Positions 26,844-36,225 of a stretch of 64,000 bases of DNA are shown here, piece after piece; within the stretch, counting starts at the first letter, position 1, and each line of letters opens with the position of its first letter. A model generated the notes under the pieces. That model saw only the letters and a list, made by a program, of their open reading frames with translations. It ran no database searches and was not told the origin of the DNA. Made by a program: the position numbers and the translations under genes. The stretch is from Chitinophaga pinensis (GTDB taxonomy: Bacteria > Bacteroidota > Bacteroidia > Flavobacteriales_D > Crocinitomicaceae), in NCBI GenBank assembly GCA_943324745.2, contig CALPMT020000015.1:1-64000 (forward strand), written 5' to 3'.

Positions 26844-29312
26844 ATGAAATACGACAATTTTGAATTACCATTAGTACAGTTTTCTTCGGACATTGAAAGT
26901 GAGGCAGAGTTTATTCCTTTAATTACACAAGAAGAGGAAGAGTCCATGAATAAACAAGATTTTCCGGAGGAATTATCCATTCTTCCATTGCGTAATAATG
27001 TATTATTTCCAGGGGTTGTAATACCAATTACAGTTGGTCGCGATAAATCTATAAGATTAATTCAAGATGCAAATAAAGGAGATAAAATTATCGGGGTTGT
27101 TTCACAAAAAGATCAAGATGTTGAGAGTCCTGAATTAAAGGATTTACATAAAGTAGGGACAGTAGCACAAATCATACGCATGTTGAAAATGCCTGATGGA
27201 AGTACAACTGTTATTTTGCAAGGACGTAGGAGGTTTAAATTAGTGAAAGAAACCCAAAGTGAACCTTATTTAAAGTCGACTATTAAGTTACTTGAAGAGA
27301 AACCGTATGACAAAAAGTCAAAAGAGATGGAAGCAGTTTTTGCTTCAATAAAGGAAAATGCGTTAGAAATTATACGTCAGAGTCCGAATATACCTTCAGA
27401 AGCATCTTTTGCTATTGGAAATATTGATAGTCCTACATTTTTAGTGAATTTCATTTGCTCAAATATGAATGCGGATGTCTCTAAGAAACAGCAGTTATTA
27501 GAGCAGTTAGATATCAAAAAACGTTCTTACATGGTGTTAGAGCATTTGTCGATGGAAACAGAAGTATTAAAAATTCGCAATGAAATTCAATCTAAAGTAA
27601 GACATGATATTGATAAGCAACAACGCGAATATTTTTTAAATCAACAAATACGAACTATTCAAGATGAGTTAGGAGATAATCCACAAGAACAAGAAGTTCA
27701 AGATTTAGAAGAACGAGCGAAGAGTAAGAAGTGGGATGCAAAGGTTTCTAAAATATTTGCAAAAGAATTGAATAAATTTCAACGTATGAATCCTCAGGGA
27801 GCTGAATATACAGTTCAATTAAATTATCTTGAAATGTTGATTGATTTGCCTTGGGGTGAGTTTTCTGAAGATGTATTAGATTTAAAAATTGCAGAGAAAA
27901 TATTAGATAGAGATCATTTTGGGTTAGAGGATGTTAAGCGACGTATTTTAGAATATTTAGCCGTATTAAAATTGAAAGGAGACATGAAGTCGCCAATACT
28001 TTGTTTTTATGGACCTCCAGGAGTTGGTAAAACATCACTAGGTAAATCAATAGCAGATGCCTTGGGTCGTAAATATGTGCGCATGTCTTTAGGAGGTTTA
28101 CATGATGAATCAGAGATTCGTGGACATAGAAAGACTTATATTGGAGCAATGCCTGGTAGAATCATTCAAAATTTGAAAAAAGCAGAAACAGCAAATCCTG
28201 TATTTGTCTTGGATGAAATAGATAAGTTGGGTCGAAGTAATCATGGAGATCCATCTTCAGCCTTGTTAGAAGTAATGGATCCTGAACAAAATAATGCGTT
28301 TTACGACAACTATATCGAAACAGAATTTGATTTATCAAAGGTTATGTTTATTGCGACGGCTAATTCGCTTTCTGAGGTTCAAGGTCCATTAAGAGATCGT
28401 ATGGAAATTATTGAAGTCAATGGTTATACGATTGAAGAAAAGATTGAAATTGCTAAGAATCATCTCATTCCAAAACAAATAAGAGAGCATGGAATTTCAA
28501 AAAAAGATATTACCATAGATAAAAAAGTACTTGAAAAATTAATTGAAGAGTACACGAATGAATCTGGCGTACGAGGTTTAAATAAACAAGTTGCTAAATT
28601 AGTTCGAAATCGCGCGAGACAAATTGCTTTGGAAGAAGAATTTATCACAAAAATTTCTGAGGAGGACTTAAATACCGTGTTGGGTGTAGGAAGGTCTCGT
28701 ACCAAATATTTGAATAATGATGTAGCTGGTGTGGTTACAGGATTGGCATGGACAAGTGTTGGTGGTGATATTTTATTTATTGAATCTTCAATTACCAAAG
28801 GAAAAGGTAAATTAACACTGACAGGTAATTTAGGTGATGTAATGAAAGAATCTGCTGTTATCGCATTAGAATATTTAAAAGCGCATAGCCATTTTCTCGG
28901 TTTAGAACAAGAAGTTTTTGACAATTACAATGTACATATTCATGTTCCAGAGGGAGCTACACCTAAAGATGGGCCAAGTGCTGGAATTACCATGTTAACT
29001 TCTTTAGCTTCTTTATTTACGCAACGAAAAGTGAAAAAACAACTTGCTATGACAGGAGAAATCACCTTGCGTGGTGAAGTTTTACCAGTTGGTGGAATTA
29101 AAGAAAAAGTCTTGGCAGCAAAGCGTGCGTCGATCACAGAGATTATTTTGTGTGATAAAAATCGTAAAGACATAGAGGAGATTAAATCAAGTTATTTAAA
29201 AGGGTTAACATTTCACTATGTAAAGACAATGAAAGAAGTGTTAGATCTTGCATTGTTAAATGAAAAAGTGATAGATTGTATTGATATTATGCAAGTTAAA
29301 ATACTTGCGTAA
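26844..29312 (+). CDS. lon: ATP-dependent protease Lon
   Basis: 822 residues. Lon degrades misfolded and selected regulatory proteins in the cytoplasm. N-terminal LON substrate-binding domain (LSILPLRNNVLFPGVVIPI), Walker A GPPGVGKTS near residue 390, Walker B FVLDEIDK, and the protease domain with catalytic Ser712 in KDGPSAGITM and its Lys in GGIKEKVLAAKRA. The first about 35 residues (to QEEEESMNK) are an acidic extension usual in Bacteroidota Lon, so the ATG at 26844 is preferred over that at 26946. The 265 bp upstream show no heat-shock element I can recognise. Confidence 0.96.
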   Translation: MKYDNFELPLVQFSSDIESEAEFIPLITQEEEESMNKQDFPEELSILPLRNNVLFPGVVIPITVGRDKSIRLIQDANKGDKIIGVVSQKDQDVESPELKDLHKVGTVAQIIRMLKMPDGSTTVILQGRRRFKLVKETQSEPYLKSTIKLLEEKPYDKKSKEMEAVFASIKENALEIIRQSPNIPSEASFAIGNIDSPTFLVNFICSNMNADVSKKQQLLEQLDIKKRSYMVLEHLSMETEVLKIRNEIQSKVRHDIDKQQREYFLNQQIRTIQDELGDNPQEQEVQDLEERAKSKKWDAKVSKIFAKELNKFQRMNPQGAEYTVQLNYLEMLIDLPWGEFSEDVLDLKIAEKILDRDHFGLEDVKRRILEYLAVLKLKGDMKSPILCFYGPPGVGKTSLGKSIADALGRKYVRMSLGGLHDESEIRGHRKTYIGAMPGRIIQNLKKAETANPVFVLDEIDKLGRSNHGDPSSALLEVMDPEQNNAFYDNYIETEFDLSKVMFIATANSLSEVQGPLRDRMEIIEVNGYTIEEKIEIAKNHLIPKQIREHGISKKDITIDKKVLEKLIEEYTNESGVRGLNKQVAKLVRNRARQIALEEEFITKISEEDLNTVLGVGRSRTKYLNNDVAGVVTGLAWTSVGGDILFIESSITKGKGKLTLTGNLGDVMKESAVIALEYLKAHSHFLGLEQEVFDNYNVHIHVPEGATPKDGPSAGITMLTSLASLFTQRKVKKQLAMTGEITLRGEVLPVGGIKEKVLAAKRASITEIILCDKNRKDIEEIKSSYLKGLTFHYVKTMKEVLDLALLNEKVIDCIDIMQVKILA

Positions 29313-29362
29313 TATTAAAACATTTTAAGTGTTTTTTACGTTATATATAATAACTTAAAAAT

Positions 29363-31843
29363 ATGCTTAAGATGTTGAAGAATACACTACTCTTTTTATT
29401 ATTTGTTATATCCAAACAGTTAGTAGCTCAAGATCCAACCATTTCTTGTGGGAAACCGCCTAAAAAAGCTTTTAAATTAATCCAAAAAGCTAAAGAAACT
29501 ACAGTTGGAAGTGAAAAAGTTATATCGTTTAATGAAGCTATAGCATTAGCGCCTGACAATGCGATGGCATATTATGAGTTTGGAGTATATGCCTTTGAAG
29601 ATGCTGACCGTTTGTTTGCTAAAGGGACCGATGCAGGAAATTTGGCTGGTGATAAAAGTATGTTGAAAGCTGAAGAGTTATTTCTGAAAGCAATTTCTTT
29701 CTGTCCAGATTATCATGCAAATTGTTTTTACTATTTAGGAGTTATTAATTATTTTCAAAAAGATAATGTAAATGCTCTTAAGTATTTGAAAGAGTTTCAA
29801 AATTATGAATCAAAGGATGTTGAGAGATATGCTTCTGATCACGATCAAAAGTTGGCTGAAATAAAAGATGTTGTTTTTCAGTTAGAGGACGAGGTTGCGT
29901 TATTTAACAATCCGGTACCATTTAAGCCTACTAAAGTTCCACATGTAAGTTCAGAAATAGACGATTATATCCCCATGATTTCTCCTGACAATGAAGTGAT
30001 CTTTTATACCCGTCGTGTTGAGAAGAAAATAGCAGGAGATCCAGTGATTCATCATACAGAACAATTTACGTTTTCACAAAGACCGTCTAATAATGAATTG
30101 TTTACGTCTGGGGTTCCTTTTACTGCGCCTTTTAATGATGGGTATTTTGATGGGTATGGAGCTGCAACGATGGCTGTAGACAACAAAGAAATGATTTTTT
30201 GTGCATGTAAAGATATCATGAGTCAGGGGCAAAAGTATCGTAACTGTGATTTGTACATTACTCGATATGAACGATCAGGTGCTGGAGGAAATGATTTTTC
30301 GTGGACAAAATTTGAGAATTTAGGTCCGGGTATCAATGGTATGACAAGTTGGGAAGCTCAACCAACGTTGTCTGCAGATGGAAATACGTTAATTTTTACA
30401 AAAGCTGGTCCTGGAACACAAGATAATGATTTGTATATTTCGCATCGTATGACCAATGGAAAATGGTCGAATGCGGTCCCAATAAATCAATTGAACACAC
30501 CAGGAAAAGATAAAAGTCCTTTTTTGCATCAAGATTCTGAAACACTTTATTTTGTGTCTTCATCATCAGAAACACGAAGAGGTGTAGGTGGGACAGATAT
30601 TTTTTATACACGTTTAGAAAGAGATGAAAAAGGGCGAGTAAAGAAGGGTTTAGACGGACAGGAACTATGGTCAAAACCTAAAAATATTGGTTATCCGATT
30701 AACACAAAAGACGATGAAGTTGGAATTTTTGTTTCTACAGATGGAAAATTAGCTTATTATTCTTCGAAACATGAAGGCGATTGGAATATATATCAATTTG
30801 ATTTATATAAAGAAGCTCGTCCTCATCCAGTTGCATTAATTAAGGGCGATTTAAAAGACGAAGCGGGTAAACCTCTTGATGGTGCAACCATTGAAATTGC
30901 ATATGGCAGTTCAGGTGAAACAGAAAAAGTAAAAGTAAATGGTCATGATGGTAAATATGCAGCTATTGTTCGTTTAGATGACCCACAAGATGTTGCAATA
31001 ACAGTTAAGAAAGAAGGTCACTCTTTTGATACTAAAATGATTTCAAAAAAGGAAATTGAGAAGATTCGAGCATTTGTAACTGGTGAGAAAAAAGATCATA
31101 AAAAAGAAGAATTGGCGATTAATAAGCATTCTAATTCTAAAGATACAACTACAGTAGTAATCAATCATAAAGATTATTTACATACCAAAGCAGCAGAAAC
31201 GCATCATGTTCAACAACGTGTTAGCTCAAATGACTCAGTTGTTCTTGCTCAAAAAGAACTAGAAATAATTGGAAATAAGGGGGATTCATCTTTACCAATG
31301 TCTAAATCTTCAGGACAGTCATTGTCAGCTCAAGTTTCAAATGTTGAAGAAGAAAATAACATATTAGATGGAGAAGCGATTCACCTACAAACTATATCAA
31401 CGAGCGAGGATTTAGATAATTCCATTATGGATGGAGGTGCTGCTACTTCTATGGTTATTCGAAGTGTGAATATGGATGTAAGTCCTTTGAGAGAGGGGAT
31501 GACCTATGCAATTAAAAACATATTATTTGCATCAAATTCTGCTGTCTTATCCGATCAGTCAAAATTCATTATTAAAGAGTTCTCAAAATTCATGTTAGAA
31601 AATCAAAACATTGACATCGTCATTCAAGGACATACGGATGATCAAGGGGATGCGACAAAAAATATACAATTATCGGAATCTCGATCAAAATCAGTCAAAT
31701 CCTATTTGATTAGTTTAGGGATTGATGCAGAAAGGTTAGAGGCTAAAGGTTTCGGTTCGACTTTGCCAAAGGTACCCAATGATTCAGAACAAAATCGATC
31801 AATAAATCGTAGAACAGATTTCTTAATAAGTAAAATACGCTGA
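29363..31843 (+). CDS. OmpA-family protein with TPR, PD40 and CarboxypepD-like domains
   Basis: 826 residues. Signal peptide (to about VAQD), then TPR-like repeats (NEAIALAPDNAMAYYEFG, EELFLKAISFCPDYHANC), a run of WD40-like PD40 repeats (about 200-480), a carboxypeptidase regulatory-like beta domain (IKGDLKDEAGKPLDGATIEI), a long disordered linker, and a C-terminal OmpA/Pal peptidoglycan-binding domain with IQGHTDDQGDATKN and NRSINRRTDFL. This order is typical of Bacteroidota envelope proteins such as those near T9SS and gliding genes, but no Por/Gld gene is next to it. Starts 50 bp after lon. Confidence 0.88.
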   Translation: MLKMLKNTLLFLLFVISKQLVAQDPTISCGKPPKKAFKLIQKAKETTVGSEKVISFNEAIALAPDNAMAYYEFGVYAFEDADRLFAKGTDAGNLAGDKSMLKAEELFLKAISFCPDYHANCFYYLGVINYFQKDNVNALKYLKEFQNYESKDVERYASDHDQKLAEIKDVVFQLEDEVALFNNPVPFKPTKVPHVSSEIDDYIPMISPDNEVIFYTRRVEKKIAGDPVIHHTEQFTFSQRPSNNELFTSGVPFTAPFNDGYFDGYGAATMAVDNKEMIFCACKDIMSQGQKYRNCDLYITRYERSGAGGNDFSWTKFENLGPGINGMTSWEAQPTLSADGNTLIFTKAGPGTQDNDLYISHRMTNGKWSNAVPINQLNTPGKDKSPFLHQDSETLYFVSSSSETRRGVGGTDIFYTRLERDEKGRVKKGLDGQELWSKPKNIGYPINTKDDEVGIFVSTDGKLAYYSSKHEGDWNIYQFDLYKEARPHPVALIKGDLKDEAGKPLDGATIEIAYGSSGETEKVKVNGHDGKYAAIVRLDDPQDVAITVKKEGHSFDTKMISKKEIEKIRAFVTGEKKDHKKEELAINKHSNSKDTTTVVINHKDYLHTKAAETHHVQQRVSSNDSVVLAQKELEIIGNKGDSSLPMSKSSGQSLSAQVSNVEEENNILDGEAIHLQTISTSEDLDNSIMDGGAATSMVIRSVNMDVSPLREGMTYAIKNILFASNSAVLSDQSKFIIKEFSKFMLENQNIDIVIQGHTDDQGDATKNIQLSESRSKSVKSYLISLGIDAERLEAKGFGSTLPKVPNDSEQNRSINRRTDFLISKIR

Positions 31844-31886
31844 ATGGTTTTTCTCTTAAGTAAGATGAATTCCCTATAGTCCGGTT

Positions 31887-32348
31887 TTAATTTGAGTGAC
31901 ATGAAATACATGAAACTCCTTTTCGCGAAGCAGGTTCAATTATTGTGTTGTCCGAATTAACGTATGACCAAACCCAGCCATTTTTATCTTTGTACTCGCT
32001 AGTTTGATCTTTAAACATTATTGCATATTTTTCTCCTTTTCCTTTGTTGATTGAGTTCATTTCGTATACAATCATGGAACCTTTTGGGAAATCATATTTT
32101 AGATTAATAGATTCGCTACTATCTACAACGGTTTTTGCAAGAGCATTATATTTTCTGCGAAAGTAGGTGGATTTGTGTCCTGTATTTTTAGTTGATTCTT
32201 GGTATTCACATTTAAAACATTCTAAATCTTCTTTTTGTGCTTGTGTAAATAATTCTGCATCGATTCCAGCAGGAGTTCGATTTTTAGAACATCCAGTGAT
32301 TGCTAAAAATGAAATAAGAGGGATAAAAAGTAAGTTACGCTTTGACAT
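31887..32348 (-). CDS. Cytochrome P460-like lipoprotein
   Basis: 153 residues. Lipoprotein signal with lipobox Cys20 (ITGC). The C-terminus has a single c-type heme motif CISCH, and the middle has the FPKGSMIVYEMNS ... GEKYAIMFKD ... GWVWSYV pattern of the cytochrome P460 domain, where a Lys can cross-link to heme. Family members act on hydroxylamine or have unknown redox roles. Two more Cys (CFKC) lie near residue 45. Convergent with the OmpA-like gene; faces the yajC operon end. Confidence 0.8.
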   Translation of the reverse strand: MSKRNLLFIPLISFLAITGCSKNRTPAGIDAELFTQAQKEDLECFKCEYQESTKNTGHKSTYFRRKYNALAKTVVDSSESINLKYDFPKGSMIVYEMNSINKGKGEKYAIMFKDQTSEYKDKNGWVWSYVNSDNTIIEPASRKGVSCISCHSN

Positions 32349-32476
32349 GATGCTAAGATTTATGGTAAAATTAGGGATTAAATCGAATAAATTTGAAATG
32401 TATCAATTAAAAAATAAAGAGTTGTTTGTTAATTAAGCCAGTGTATACCTATAAATTTCTCGTATTTTTTTTTATT

Positions 32477-32509
32477 CAAAAAAAAAAGCCCATGAAATTC
32501 ATGAGCTTT
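32477..32509 (-). terminator. Terminator of the nusB-yajC operon
   Basis: Read on the minus strand: AAAGCTCATGAA, one-base loop, TTCATGGGCTTT with a long T run. The 12-bp stem has one G-T pair. It lies 18 bp after yajC and ends the operon. Confidence 0.85.
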
Positions 32510-32526
32510 AATTTACATAATATTAT

Positions 32527-32802
32527 TTATGCTTTTGCTTCAGAGCCTAATAAGTCAGCTGAACTTTGAGAAATGGCTGATTTTTCAAAACGAATTTTGC
32601 TACCCTCAGAGTTAATCAAAACAGTGTTATCGTTAATTTCTAAGATTTTACCGTGAACACCACCGATTGTAACCACTTTATCACCAGGGGCTAGATTTTC
32701 ACGGAATTTTTTTAATTCTTTTTGTTTCTTTTGCTGAGGTCTGATCATGAAAAAGTAGAATACTACGATCATTAACGGAATCATTACATAATTTGGATTC
32801 AT
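32527..32802 (-). CDS. yajC: Preprotein translocase subunit YajC
   Basis: 91 residues. YajC associates with SecDF at the inner membrane. N-terminal helix (VMIPLMIVVFYFFMIRPQQKKQKE) followed by a cytoplasmic beta domain with LAPGDKVVTIGGVHGKI. It follows the DUF1573 gene by 24 bp and is the last gene of a nusB-DUF1573-yajC operon, an order shared by many Bacteroidota. Confidence 0.94.
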   Translation of the reverse strand: MNPNYVMIPLMIVVFYFFMIRPQQKKQKELKKFRENLAPGDKVVTIGGVHGKILEINDNTVLINSEGSKIRFEKSAISQSSADLLGSEAKA

Positions 32803-32826
32803 TGTGTTTTTATTTTAGGTTATTAA

Positions 32827-33219
32827 TTATTTACGAACTATTTCTGCGTTAATCGTCAGTTTTGTTAACGATGGTTCTGTATTTGCGATAATACGAACTC
32901 CCTTACTCAACATTCCTTCCGAAGCATTGTCTGTGCGAACTGTTGCTGAGATTTTACCTGTTTCTCCAGGTTCAATAGGTTCTTCCGGAAATTCCGCTAC
33001 TGTACAAGAACATTCTCCTTTAACTTCAGCAATGATTAAGGGATATTTCCCTGTGTTTTTAATGGTGAAATTAGCTTCTACTTCTTCGCCAAGTATTACT
33101 TTTCCTGCGTTAAATGTGTCGTTAACAGAAATAGATGTTTTATTTCCTATTTCTAATTTATCTTTTGATGCACATGAAAACAGTGTTAATCCGAGTGCTA
33201 AAAAGGCGATTTTTCTCAT
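32827..33219 (-). CDS. DUF1573 lipoprotein
   Basis: 130 residues. Lipobox Cys16 (LFSC). The mature part is a single immunoglobulin-like DUF1573 domain: FNAGKVILGEEVEANFTIKN, then the conserved CSCTVAEFP and EPIEPGETGKISATV. Function unknown; it is found next to yajC and nusB in related genomes, so it may support secretion or envelope assembly. Confidence 0.88.
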   Translation of the reverse strand: MRKIAFLALGLTLFSCASKDKLEIGNKTSISVNDTFNAGKVILGEEVEANFTIKNTGKYPLIIAEVKGECSCTVAEFPEEPIEPGETGKISATVRTDNASEGMLSKGVRIIANTEPSLTKLTINAEIVRK

Positions 33220-33244
33220 TTTATTTTTGTTTTTAATTGGTCTT

Positions 33245-33268
33245 GTCTTCGGCTACGCTCAGACTGAC
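33245..33268. repeat. Short intergenic GTCTTCGG/CTCAGAC palindrome
   Basis: GTCTTCGGCTACG followed by CTCAGACTGAC, an imperfect hairpin of the widespread Bacteroidota intergenic type with TCGG/CTGAGC cores. Relatives lie at 52091-52112, 55502-55549, 63191-63212 and 63291-63312. Here it sits between the nusB and DUF1573 genes of one operon. Confidence 0.5.
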
Positions 33269-33300
33269 AACGTGCTATAGACGAACTAATTTAAGTTTTT

Positions 33301-34230
33301 TTAATTAATTAAGCCACGTCCAATTTTTTGAATTTTGTTTTCTTTTTCTAAGCGATCGATTGCTTTATCAAGAATTCCATTAATAAATCCGCTACTTTTT
33401 GGAGTAGAGTAGAATTTAGAAATTTCTATATATTCGTTCAGTGTTACTTTTTTAGGGATGTTGTTAAATTCTTGAAGTTCTGTGATTGCCATTTTCATTA
33501 AGATGATATCCATTTTAGCGATACGATCCAATTCCCAGTTTTTGGTAAGTTCATCAATTAATAGAACATTTTCATTATCGTTTGCAATTGTTTTACGAAG
33601 CAAAGTCTTTATAAATGGAATTTCATCTTCTGGATCTTTAAATAAATCCATGATTTCAATCGGTGTATCTTCTTTTACTTGTTTGATTGTCTTTAATGCT
33701 GCAGCACACGCTAAATCAATATCATCTAACCAGTGTATGCTTTTTTCTTCAAAGAAATTATAAATCAATTCAGAATTAGCAATTTCGGTTTTAAAAATAG
33801 AAACAATAAAGTTTTTGTCTTCTTCAAACGTATTTGTTTCAGCTTGCATGTAGTTGAAAAACAACTCGCTTTCACGAACTTGTTGCATCACTTTTTTGAA
33901 CATTTCTCTATGTTCGTCACCAATCCAGTTGACTTTGTTGTCCTCAGAAGCCTCTCTTAAGGTACTACTAGTTGACAGTAATGAAAGTACTTTGTTTTCA
34001 ATAAATCGTTCGTTCGTATCACGCGATTTTGTTTTGTTGTCAGCTATTTTTTGTTCTTCAATATCTTTTAATTCATCGAAAGAAAGTAACAGATATAAAT
34101 AAAGATCATAAATACGTTCTGTAGTATTCATCAATTCTTTTTCTACATTTTTGTAATCGTTACCTTCAGATTGAAAATAGGCATAAAGAACCTGTAATAC
34201 TTTGATGCGTAAGTGTCTTCTGTTTAACAT
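33301..34230 (-). CDS. nusB: Transcription antitermination factor NusB
   Basis: 309 residues, about twice the length of E. coli NusB. The C-terminal 130 residues hold the NusB fold (WLDDIDLACAAALKTIKQ, RIAKMDIILMKMAITEL, TLNEYIEISKFYSTPKSSGFINGILDKA). The N-terminal half is a helical extension that starts with RRHLRIKVLQVLYAY, the usual N-terminal arginine motif, so the extension is an insertion after the first helix, as in other Bacteroidota. NusB with NusE promotes rRNA antitermination. First gene of the nusB-DUF1573-yajC operon. Confidence 0.93.
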   Translation of the reverse strand: MLNRRHLRIKVLQVLYAYFQSEGNDYKNVEKELMNTTERIYDLYLYLLLSFDELKDIEEQKIADNKTKSRDTNERFIENKVLSLLSTSSTLREASEDNKVNWIGDEHREMFKKVMQQVRESELFFNYMQAETNTFEEDKNFIVSIFKTEIANSELIYNFFEEKSIHWLDDIDLACAAALKTIKQVKEDTPIEIMDLFKDPEDEIPFIKTLLRKTIANDNENVLLIDELTKNWELDRIAKMDIILMKMAITELQEFNNIPKKVTLNEYIEISKFYSTPKSSGFINGILDKAIDRLEKENKIQKIGRGLIN

Positions 34231-34416
34231 GTATGGTGGTTTTTGAATGATTTTTTGATTAGGAAAGAAAGGACACTTTCACTAATGGATTTAGATTTAT
34301 GTAATATAATTTCAAACATCCGAGTCAAAAAATAATATAGAACGAATAATATTTACTAGTTGCTAACAATTTTGTTAAATCATTCAATTAGCTTTGCAAA
34401 AATAGGAAAATATCAG

Positions 34417-36168
34417 ATGAAGTCACTCAGTTATTTAAATAAATATCTAATTCTTTACAAAGGACGTATTCTATTAGGAATCCTCTTTATTTGTTTGTCG
34501 AATTATTTTGGGATTCAAATGCCTAAAATTGTAAAGAATGCAACGAATGATTTCTTAGGTGAAATTAAACATTCTGCTGATTTTCAAACTATTTTGATTT
34601 TAAGTTTGAAGTTGGCAGGATTGTATCTCTTGTTTTCAGTTTTAAAAGGGTTCTTTTTGTTTTTGACGAGACAAACGATTATTATCGTTTCTCGTTACAT
34701 TGAATATGATTTAAAGAATGAAATTTATGTGCAATACCAACGACTAAATTATTCTTTTTATAAAAAAAACACTACTGGTGACTTAATGAATCGTATTTCT
34801 GAGGATGTTTCTCAAGTTAGAATGTATTTAGGACCTGGTTTAATGTATACCATTAATTTGGCGATACTTTCAGTCATGGCTATTTATACCATGTTGCAAA
34901 TAAATGTTTCGTTGACATTAATTGTTTTGATTCCATTACCAATTATGTCTGTAATGATTTATAAAGTGTCCAGTAAAATGAATGCCTTAAGTAAATTAGT
35001 GCAAAAAGAACAATCATTATTATCCACCATTGTGCAGGAAACATTTTCAGGGATTCGTGTAATTAAAGCGTATTTAAGGGAGTTAGAAATGCAACAAAAA
35101 TTTGATACTTCGTCAGACATGTACAAAGAGAGAACTATGAAGCAAGTACGTGTGAACGCCTTATTTATGCCAACCATCGTATTCTTAATCGGTTTGAGTA
35201 CCCTTTTAGCTATTTATTATGGAGGATTACTTACGTATTCTAATCAAATTACTCCAGGTGATATTGTAGCTTTTATTTTTTACATCAATATGTTGACATG
35301 GCCTTTTGCAAGTGTTGGTTGGGTGACATCTATCATTCAACGTGCAGCAGCTTCACAAGAGCGAATCAATGAGTTTTTGAACATACATCCTGCGATTGTG
35401 AATCCAACGACAACCAAATTCCCGAAAATACAAACCATCGAATTTGATCAGGTGAGTTTTTCGTATGAAGATAGTGATGTGAAAGTATTAGATGATATTT
35501 CATTTACATTCAGAGCAGGAGAAAAAATTGGTTTTATAGGACGGACGGGGAGCGGTAAATCAACCTTGTTGAATGTCTTATTGCGACAATTAGATCCAAT
35601 TTCAGGGTCAGTTTTGATAAATGGTCAAGCATTGACAACAATAAATTTGGAAGATTACCGCAAACAAATAGGTGTAGTTCCTCAGGAAGTTTTTTTATTT
35701 TCGGATACGATAAAGAATAACATTGCCTTTGGAGTAATAGATCATGAAGTAACCGAAGAAGAGTTGATTGCGGTTAGTAAACAAGCGCATGTATATCATA
35801 ACATTGAAGCATTTCCGGATAAGTTTGAAACTTTGTTAGGGGAACGCGGAGTAAATTTGAGTGGAGGTCAAAAACAACGGGTGAGTATCGCTCGTGCATT
35901 GATTCGTAAACCACACATGTTGGTATTGGATGATTGTTTGTCTGCTGTAGATACAGAAACGGAAGATGTGATTTTAAAAGCAGTGGAGGATACGAGTATG
36001 GAACGTATCACGGTTATTGTTAGTCATCGAATTTCATCCTTGCGATTTGTAGATCGAATTTATGTACTGGATAATGGTAAAATAGTAGAACAAGGAACGC
36101 ATGAAGAATTGTTACAAAGAGGTGGTTTGTTTCAAGAAATGTACGAAAAACAAAGACATAACGAGTAG
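34417..36168 (+). CDS. ABC exporter (MsbA-like, fused TM and ATPase)
   Basis: 583 residues from the ATG at 34417. Six membrane helices in about residues 15-300, then the ATPase domain with Walker A GRTGSGKST, Q-loop VPQEVFLF, signature NLSGGQKQR, Walker B MLVLDDCLSAVD and the H-loop SHRISS. A type IV ABC exporter half-molecule; lipid A or drug export are both plausible, and sequence alone does not choose. A perfect -7 box TAGCTTTG at 34389-34396 lies upstream without a matching -33 box. Divergent from nusB, followed by an ABC-F gene after 57 bp. Confidence 0.9.
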   Translation: MKSLSYLNKYLILYKGRILLGILFICLSNYFGIQMPKIVKNATNDFLGEIKHSADFQTILILSLKLAGLYLLFSVLKGFFLFLTRQTIIIVSRYIEYDLKNEIYVQYQRLNYSFYKKNTTGDLMNRISEDVSQVRMYLGPGLMYTINLAILSVMAIYTMLQINVSLTLIVLIPLPIMSVMIYKVSSKMNALSKLVQKEQSLLSTIVQETFSGIRVIKAYLRELEMQQKFDTSSDMYKERTMKQVRVNALFMPTIVFLIGLSTLLAIYYGGLLTYSNQITPGDIVAFIFYINMLTWPFASVGWVTSIIQRAAASQERINEFLNIHPAIVNPTTTKFPKIQTIEFDQVSFSYEDSDVKVLDDISFTFRAGEKIGFIGRTGSGKSTLLNVLLRQLDPISGSVLINGQALTTINLEDYRKQIGVVPQEVFLFSDTIKNNIAFGVIDHEVTEEELIAVSKQAHVYHNIEAFPDKFETLLGERGVNLSGGQKQRVSIARALIRKPHMLVLDDCLSAVDTETEDVILKAVEDTSMERITVIVSHRISSLRFVDRIYVLDNGKIVEQGTHEELLQRGGLFQEMYEKQRHNE

Positions 36169-36225
36169 GGATGAAACATTTTTCATCCCACGAGTAACGG
36201 ATAAAAGAATTTAAAAAATTAAAAT